64,000 nt of DNA from Magnolia sinica (taxonomy: Eukaryota; Streptophyta; Magnoliopsida; Magnoliales; Magnoliaceae): the NCBI RefSeq assembly GCF_029962835.1, contig NC_080582.1:17740032-17804031 (forward strand), given 5' to 3'. Of the stretch, positions 58,101 to 64,000 are shown one piece after another. Each line of letters begins with the position of its first letter. The stretch's first letter is position 1. Under the pieces are notes generated by a model. That model was not told the DNA's origin. It worked only from the letters and a program-made list of their open reading frames with translations, and ran no database searches. A program made the translations under genes and the position numbers.

Positions 58101-59789
58101 CATTTTCACCCATAACATCGATAACTCAACTAAAACTGGATTATAATCTATTTTAATTGGAAGATAAAGTTATACATCAAATCACAAACATCCAACAAGA
58201 TATATGAATTGAGATAGATCAATCTCTCATGAAGATTTAGGCTATTGATCGTAAGAAATAAAAAAATATCTATCGTATTCAGAATTCACAATAGATTAAT
58301 CGATTTTATATATCAATTCATTTTTCGATTTACGAATTCAATCAAAACAATCACAATTCAACATTAAAAAACCCTTAACTTGAATAAAAAATGAATTAAA
58401 TAACAAAATTCATTAAGAGGTTCATCCCTTATCATTAACTTATAGATTCACATAGCATGGCTAACATCTTAAACAAAAACAAAAGAAAAACAAACTAGGA
58501 TGAAGATGAAGAATGATGCCAGAAGAGCTTTGCCTTCTCTAAGTATCTCTCCTAAACCTAATTCATCCTTCAAATAACATAAAAGCATTTCTTTAAGTAG
58601 GAAATCCTCACCAACTTTGAACTTAAGCACTTTCGTGAACCGTTGTTCGATTGGGTCGATTGATCCATGGATCGATTGATCATCACCAAAAATGTCCAGT
58701 AGTGAACTTTTCATATTCAACATACTATCAATCGATCGATCGATCTGTCTCCTTCGATCAATTGATGTTAATGAAATTTGTCTAGCAAAAAATCTGTGGA
58801 AGAGCTCAGTGTCTGTCCTCGTATAGAGGGAGCTGAGGTACTTCACCTTCTAACAGTCGAAATCATCAAGATCGATGGATAGATAGGTCTTCCATCAGAT
58901 GATTATTGTTTCATGGCCGTTTAGGGGCTTCTTGGTCATGACCGGTTTTAGTCGATCGCGCGTATGACCTCCTGTCTCTGACGAGTCCAATTTTACCCAT
59001 GACAACATCCAGGTTGTCTGGATATGGGTGCGTGGAAAAATTAAATAATACATTTAAGAAAGTGGCTGAGACTGCCCCATGAAGAAACTTCGGAAAGAGG
59101 AAAGGGTAAAATGTGGCAATACCGAGTGTCCAGTCAGGATGGATTTGGGTCATCCCTGGTGGCGCCTGTCACATGAACAGTTCAGGATTTCCAATGGTAT
59201 AGGGATTGACTGAGTGAACGATTGAAGCCTCATATTGCAAGTGTCAAACACAGAAATGGTCCGCTCCATGAAAAGAAATTTCGATTTCATTCATCAGGCT
59301 TACATTCACGTCAATCCAGACAGACCAGTTTGTAGAACCCCTTGTAGACGAAGCACGCGCGGAAATCATTAGTAAAAAAATCAATGGTTAGATTATTTGG
59401 AATTATTTATAGATTATCTGATCAGTACTGATTTTGTGCTACGTTGTTCCAGTGGGACCCATGATTCATCCATATTGCTATAAATTAGATAAATGATTTC
59501 TCATCTATCCATTAGTAGTACATAAAGCCTTCATCAAGATCTTATATCTTAATATCTACTGTCATTACCATTAATTGCATAAATGCAATTCAATCCCATC
59601 TAATCCCTTTAAATACCAGGAGCCAAGTGTACTGAGTTACTCAGCACGCAATTTGCTTCCCTGTAACAGTTGTTACAAACGATATTTCCATAGGGATTGG
59701 CACATTTCTGTGAGGGAGATGCTCTGATAGAGCCGTTTCCATACTAATATAATATAACCATCTTCCACAGTCCACAGGGAGATACCGTG
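58101..59789. other. Gene-less stretch, nothing recognised
   Basis: Includes a run of GATC-rich words ('atcgatcgatcgatctg' near 58735). The 125-codon frame at 58469-58846 has a repetitive middle and hydrophobic end, with no family resemblance. I do not call it a gene. Confidence 0.4.
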
Positions 59790-60245
59790 CTCAGAACAGG
59801 AGGGGCCTTTGAGGGGTCCACTGTAATGTCATGAGTTTATCAACACTGTCTATACCGTTTGATATGTCATATTTTATGATATGAGGCTGATCAAGGCTCA
59901 ACTGGACCACATGATAGGAAGAAGCTGTGACAATGATCCTCACCATTGAAACATTCCTAGACCTCACTGTGATGTTTATTAGCCATCTAACCAGTTCATA
60001 AGGTCAAATAGACCTGGATGAAGGCAAAACGCAAATATCATCAGCACGATCCAAAACTTCTGGAGCTCCCAAGAAGTTATTAATGGTGGGTGTTTAACAC
60101 CCACTATGTGGCCCACTAGAGCATTGGATCTACCACATTTTTCGATTTATATCCTAAAATGATATGATATAGAAAAAGAAACCCGCACATCAAGGTGGGC
60201 CCCTCAAAGCCTGGCCTGTTCCGAGCTTAGGACAGCACCTACTCT
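59790..60245. mobile_element. Short inverted-repeat element, full length, third terminal type
   Basis: The left end 'gtgctcagaacaggaggggcc' mirrors the right end 'ggcctgttccgagcttagg'. Interior words 'actggaccacatgatagga', 'gacctggatgaaggc' and 'gtggcccactagagc' follow the family order. Length is about 450 bp. Confidence 0.75.
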
Positions 60246-60394
60246 GCGCATGGAAGGCCAGACTATAGATCAGGACCATCCATCTACATTAGATGATCCT
60301 TGGTTCAAGAATCATACCAATTGAACAATCCTAGCCATCTCTTGTTCTCACCATTCCCAGCCATTGGTACAGTCTAAAGCAACCGCCCAAGACC

Positions 60395-60559
60395 CTTATT
60401 TATTTATTTAAATTTTGTCGTTGTTAGCTTGTTAGTACACCCCACTGTCAGTTCACTCTTCACTGTTAGCCACCTCCACTACTAATCTATACCAAGACCT
60501 AAGTGTTGAAACAAGGTATCTTTCACTTAGTCTACCACTTGAGCTATGGATCAGGGTGT
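60395..60559 (-). mobile_element. tRNA-derived SINE with 14-bp target-site duplication
   Basis: On the minus strand it begins near an A box (AGCTCAAGTGGTAGACTAAG), has a degenerate B-box region (GTTTCAACACTT) and ends in an ATAA-rich tail. AACCGCCCAAGACC (60381-60394) and AACCGCCCCAGACC (60560-60573) flank it, one mismatch in 14. It is a different SINE family from the one at 13-14 kb. Confidence 0.75.
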
Positions 60560-60616
60560 AACCGCCCCAGACCTGATCTGTCATATTTACGCAGCCTACT
60601 TTGATGGTTAAAAGAT

Positions 60617-60810
60617 GTGATGCCTGACAACATTAGGAAGACAAAAAGAATATGTTGGTAGAAGACGCATGGTATAAAGGTTAAAGAAAATAAAATAAAA
60701 GCATACGGCGGTGATGCCTAACAACATTCGGAAGACAAAAAGAAAATGCGTGTGTAGAAGAAGCATGGTATAAAGAAAAGAAAAGAAAAGAAAAGCGAAC
60801 GGTAGGACGC
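60617..60810. repeat. 94-bp tandem duplication and AAAAG run
   Basis: 'gtgatgcctgacaacattagg' at 60617 and 'gtgatgcctaacaacattcgg' at 60711 head two similar units that end 'gcatggtataaag'. A third truncated end ('cgcttggtataaag') follows a run of AAAAG units near 60776-60796. Confidence 0.8.
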
Positions 60811-61089
60811 TTGGTATAAAGATTGAGGGATTTTCACAAATTAGTACCTCATTGGTACAGTATTTACATCTCAGTATCTTTTTAAATTATGTTTCCATTA
60901 AAGTACCTCATTAATCAAGTTATCGTGAAAGGTACCTCCTGTTAGTTTTCGTTAACTTATCATTTTTCCTAAATTGACAAAATTACCCATCAATTAATTA
61001 GTCCGCATAAGAAAATTCAAAATGTAACTAGATGTAATTATGATTAATGAAGTATAATTATCAAGAAAGTTCAGATTTATTTTTATTTT

Positions 61090-61500
61090 GGGCCCAATTG
61101 CATTGGGATGTGCCAACCAGTTAGTTTTCGAGATCATTTTAGGGCATGAGCCAAAAAATGTGATAGATCCAAATCTCTGCACCACACTGTTGGAAATAGT
61201 GGTGATTGAAACCCACCATTAAAAACTTCCTAGGGCCCACCCTCATGTTTATTTTCCATCTAATCTATGAATTAAGTCTTATAGACTTAGGTACAGCTTC
61301 ATCCAAAACTTTTGTGGCCCCAATAAGTTTTTAATAGTGGTTGTTGAATCAGCACTAATTCTTATAGTATGGTCTACTTAAGATTTAGATATGCATCATA
61401 TTCATCTCATGCCATAAGATGATGGACAAAATAGATGGTTTGGGTGGATAAAACACATACATCTTAGTCAGGTGCACAAAGCACACCACATTTAAGTTTT
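61090..61500. mobile_element. Short inverted-repeat element inside the second Mutator-like element
   Basis: 'gggcatgagccaaaaaatg', 'cattaaaaacttcctagggc', 'ttttgtggccccaataag' and 'gatggtttgggtggataaaacac' appear in family order. The left terminal inverted repeat is missing. Confidence 0.65.
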
Positions 61501-61527
61501 AAGGCTTTGCTGCAACAGTATACTAAG

Positions 61528-61990
61528 AGAGACGATTGCGTGTGTAACCCTGGTCACAGAAATATCTGTGTGACCGGGGCTGTGTGGGCCTATAGAAAAT
61601 GTTCATCATAGATTCACTCGGTACATCTGTTTTCGAAAGACCATAACAGGGAAGGATTCTTAAAATCATGGAGATCTAAGACTCAGGTGAGCCATACCAC
61701 AGTGAAACAGAAGTTTTGTATCACAATGATATTTATTTGGATGGCATATAAACATCATAGTCAGCTCCAAGAAGGTTTTAACTGTGAGCATTTCTGTTCC
61801 ACTGTTTTGTTGGTGTGGTGCACCTTTTGTTTTTATTTTTATTTTATTTTTTAATTTTTTATCTTCATGATTTTTAGAATCCTATCCTTTTGTGGTCTTT
61901 CAAAACAGTGGATATGACATACATTTTTGTGGACCCCACACAGCCCTGTCACAGATATATCTCTATGCCTTGGTCACAGCAATCTGCTCC
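61528..61990. mobile_element. Short inverted-repeat element, full length, fourth terminal type
   Basis: Left end GACGATTGCG...CTGGTCACAG and GGGGCTGTGTGGG mirror the right end, whose complement reads GGAGCAGATTGCTGTGACCA and GGGCTGTGTGGGG. The middle holds the family's usual 'ggatggcatataaacatca'. About 460 bp, no coding capacity. Confidence 0.75.
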
Positions 61991-62059
61991 TGCACGTTAG
62001 AGGCAATCCACTTGTGAGAAATCATCCTGCTCATTCATTTTGCAAGCTCATTTTATGAC

Positions 62060-62535
62060 ATTAAACTAAAATGAGGTAGAGGCAATCCACTACAGTGATA
62101 TATGAGTTTTATCCATACTGTCCATCTATTTTGCCGGATTATTTTAAGATATAAGCTCAAAATGAGTAAGTTAAAAGGCTTAAGTGGACCAGACATTAGG
62201 AATTAAACATTTATACTTGAAAACTTATTTTTAACTTATTTATTTTACCGTGAAATTTATTATTATATTATTTTTTTTTTTTTTTTTGTTTTCCTTCATT
62301 CAGGGCTACCTGACCTTGTGAACCAGTGGGATGAAAAATTAACATCACAGTGGTGCCTAAAAACGTATCAACTGTGAGTGTTGTTATCACCACTGCTTCC
62401 TGTGGTGGTCCACTTTTCATTGGATCTTACTTCATTCTTGGGCACACGTCCTAGACAACGTATAAAAATGGATGGGCAACATCGATAAAAACCCACATAT
62501 CATGGGCTCCGTACAGTCCCTGGATGGATTATCAT
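62060..62535. mobile_element. Short inverted-repeat element, diverged
   Basis: 'catactgtccatctattttgc', 'aagtggaccagacattagg', 'ctgtggtggtccacttttc' and 'gggctccgtacagtccc' match the family in order. Ends are eroded. An AT microsatellite follows at about 62558-62588. Confidence 0.55.
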
Positions 62536-62554
62536 CCTGACAGGACGCAATTAG

Positions 62555-62594
<40 letters not shown>

Positions 62595-62714
62595 ATGAAG
62601 GTACCTCTTTACATTAACTTAATTAAGGAAGTAAGCTAATGAAAATTTAATTTAAAAAGGTGCCGGGATGTAAAAACTTATTACCGACGTACTAATTCGT
62701 TAAAACCCAAGGAT

Positions 62715-63235
62715 AAGCAAAGCAAAGAGGACGCGGATTGGGTGTTACCCCACCTGGATGTATGGATTTTGTCCATTCACTGTTGTAAGCAAAGCAAAGA
62801 GGACGCGGATTGGGTTTTACCCCACCCAGATGTATGGATTTTGTCCATTCACTTTTCCATGTCATTTTAGGGTAGATGTAAGATCAACTAGCGCACGCCA
62901 CTGAAAGAAGAGGCCGTGCAAATGAAACTTCCTAAGGCCTACGTTGGTATTTATTTGACATCCAGGCTATTTACAAGTATATATATGCCTCGATGAAAGG
63001 AAAATAAATTTATCAGCTTCATCCAAAAACTCTTAGGCCTCAAGAAGCTTTCAACGGTATCCCTTTAAAACCCACTGTGTGGTCCACTTAAGCCTTAGAT
63101 CATCTGCCCCTTTTTGGTGCAAATGATCTAAAATAATATGGAAAAATAGATGGACTGCCTGGATAGAAGTAATACATCACGGTGGCCCCTCACAGATTCA
63201 GCCTTTCCGGAGCTCGGTATGGGCTAAGTAGTGCC
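62715..63235. mobile_element. Short inverted-repeat element with duplicated left end
   Basis: The first 72 bp, including GGACGCGGATTGGGT and 'gatgtatggattttgtcc', occur twice in tandem (62715-62786 and 62787-62858). The rest of the element follows once, ending 'catcacggtggcccctcac' and 'gctcggtatgggc'. Confidence 0.75.
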
Positions 63236-63249
63236 CAAACCTGGTACAT

Positions 63250-63640
63250 GAAGAGGGGACGCGGATTTCCTGTAAAGCCTTGAACACGTAGTTCCATCTC
63301 AAGCAAGGTGGTGCCCACCGTGACGTTAGTGTGAAATCCATCCGTTCATCCATGTTTTGAGTTCATTATAATACATATGTTCCAAAATTACCTAGATTCA
63401 AGACTAATGTAAGCAACACAAGAGGGAAAACTGGGAAAGAAATGCCTAATGTTGAAAATTTCCTGGGCCACACCTTTATTTTTATATGCCATCCGAACCG
63501 ATTATTAGGTGTTCCCCACTGAAAACACAAATAACTTAGCCTTAAACAAAACTTTTGCAGCCATTTGAATATTTCAACTGTGGTCTTTCAATCCCCACCG
63601 TTTATTCTCGTTTGTGGCCGACTTAAGATCTGGTTTGTTT
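63250..63640. mobile_element. Short inverted-repeat element, second terminal type, incomplete
   Basis: Starts GGGGACGCGGATTTCCTGTA, as in the copy at 49609, then 'ggtggtgcccaccgtgacg'. The right mirrored end is not found before 63640. Confidence 0.65.
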
Positions 63641-63789
63641 TTCCGAGGCATGTCCTGAAGGAGAAATTTAGGACTGTTGATCTCACCTTTTATCCAGCTG
63701 TTTTTATGAAACAATACAATCTTTGTTTTGCAACTTAGACCTGCATGTGCGGAGACCGAATTCCAGGACGAAAATACCCCTCTCTTCAG

Positions 63790-64000
63790 GGAAACGGATT
63801 GGGTACTCCCCTGCCACCAGCCAATGGCAGATGGTGGGTCGTCTGTAGGCCGCACCATGATGTGGAAGCGGATTGCGTACTGAGAAACTCAGTACCCTTG
63901 GGGTACTGAGTAAACTGTGTGGGGTACACTGTTATTTATTTATTTTATCCACTCCTTTAATCCATGTTAACAGATAATTTTAGGGCTTGATCCAAAAAAT
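63790..64000. mobile_element. Nested short inverted-repeat elements at the window edge
   Basis: A left end of the 23330 type (ACGGATTGGGTACTCCCC, 63796) runs into 'gccgcaccatgatgtgg' and is then cut by the left end of another copy, GGAAGCGGATTGCGTACTG (63865), whose ends also carry an inverted ACTCAGTACCC/GGGTACTGAGT. That copy continues past the window. Confidence 0.65.

Larger units (their letters stand above)
60837..62709. mobile_element. Second Mutator-like element (candidate), packed with short elements
   Basis: Left end GGGATTTTCACAAATTAGTACC and complement of right end GGGTTTTAACGAATTAGTACG stay alignable for about 110 bp (60837-60945 and 62590-62709), including 'tatctttttaaatta' against 'cacctttttaaatta'. 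Flanking nonamers AAAGATTGA and AAGGATAAG match at only 5 of 9, so the superfamily is uncertain. The interior is three short inverted-repeat elements and has no transposase. Confidence 0.55.

Noticed and set aside
58469-58846. 125-codon minus-strand frame as a gene
   Set aside because: Repetitive SIDRSID middle from GATC-rich DNA and a phenylalanine-rich end; no recognisable domain.

Overview
This window is repeat-dominated, gene-poor nuclear DNA from a flowering plant. It holds TATA-type plant LTR retrotransposons (Athila-like and other Ty3/gypsy, Ty1/copia), an L1-type LINE, tRNA-derived SINEs, CACTA- and Mutator-like DNA elements, and about twenty copies of a short inverted-repeat element whose ends carry GTGGGGCCCAC. 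That element family is one I associate with magnoliids (laurel and magnolia relatives), so a magnoliid is my best guess; this is recall, not something the sequence proves. The only host protein-coding gene I can support is a CC-NB-LRR (NLR) disease-resistance gene on the minus strand, and it is a pseudogene.

Layout. 1-1020: short-element debris, purine-rich DNA and a CpG-rich block. 1021-6910: 5'-truncated Athila-like fossil with one LTR. 6911-8560: Ty1/copia fragment and an antisense copia-type LTR. 10640-15720: decayed flank of a second NLR, made of repeated 3' modules around an LRR fossil, with a 491-bp tandem duplication, three SINE copies and a palindromic MITE. 16760-17375: short inverted-repeat elements. 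17618-23315: a 5.7-kb Mutator-like element whose interior is mostly 21-bp satellite in alternating orientation. 23330-25460: more short inverted-repeat elements. 25862-37722: the NLR, split by 9.2 kb of rearranged Ty3/gypsy DNA and carrying a perfect 549-bp duplication of its own LRR segment. 41502-53169: an 11.7-kb CACTA-like element with a 65-bp near-continuous perfect palindrome. 53845-57530: a 5'-truncated LINE sitting inside a minisatellite. 57540-64000: unclassified sequence, a SINE with target-site duplication, a second Mutator-like element and many short inverted-repeat elements.

How it fits together. The NLR (37722 to 25862) and the LRR fossil at 11.7-12.5 kb lie on the same strand and are related, so the window looks like the remains of a small NLR cluster colonised by transposons. 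Most long open frames are by-products of 21-bp periodicity or of dinucleotide repeats. The most unusual objects are the satellite-filled inverted-repeat element, the identical NLR duplication beside diverged LTRs, the LTRs with long inverted ends, and the palindrome inside the CACTA element. All calls are by eye; no alignment or database search was run.
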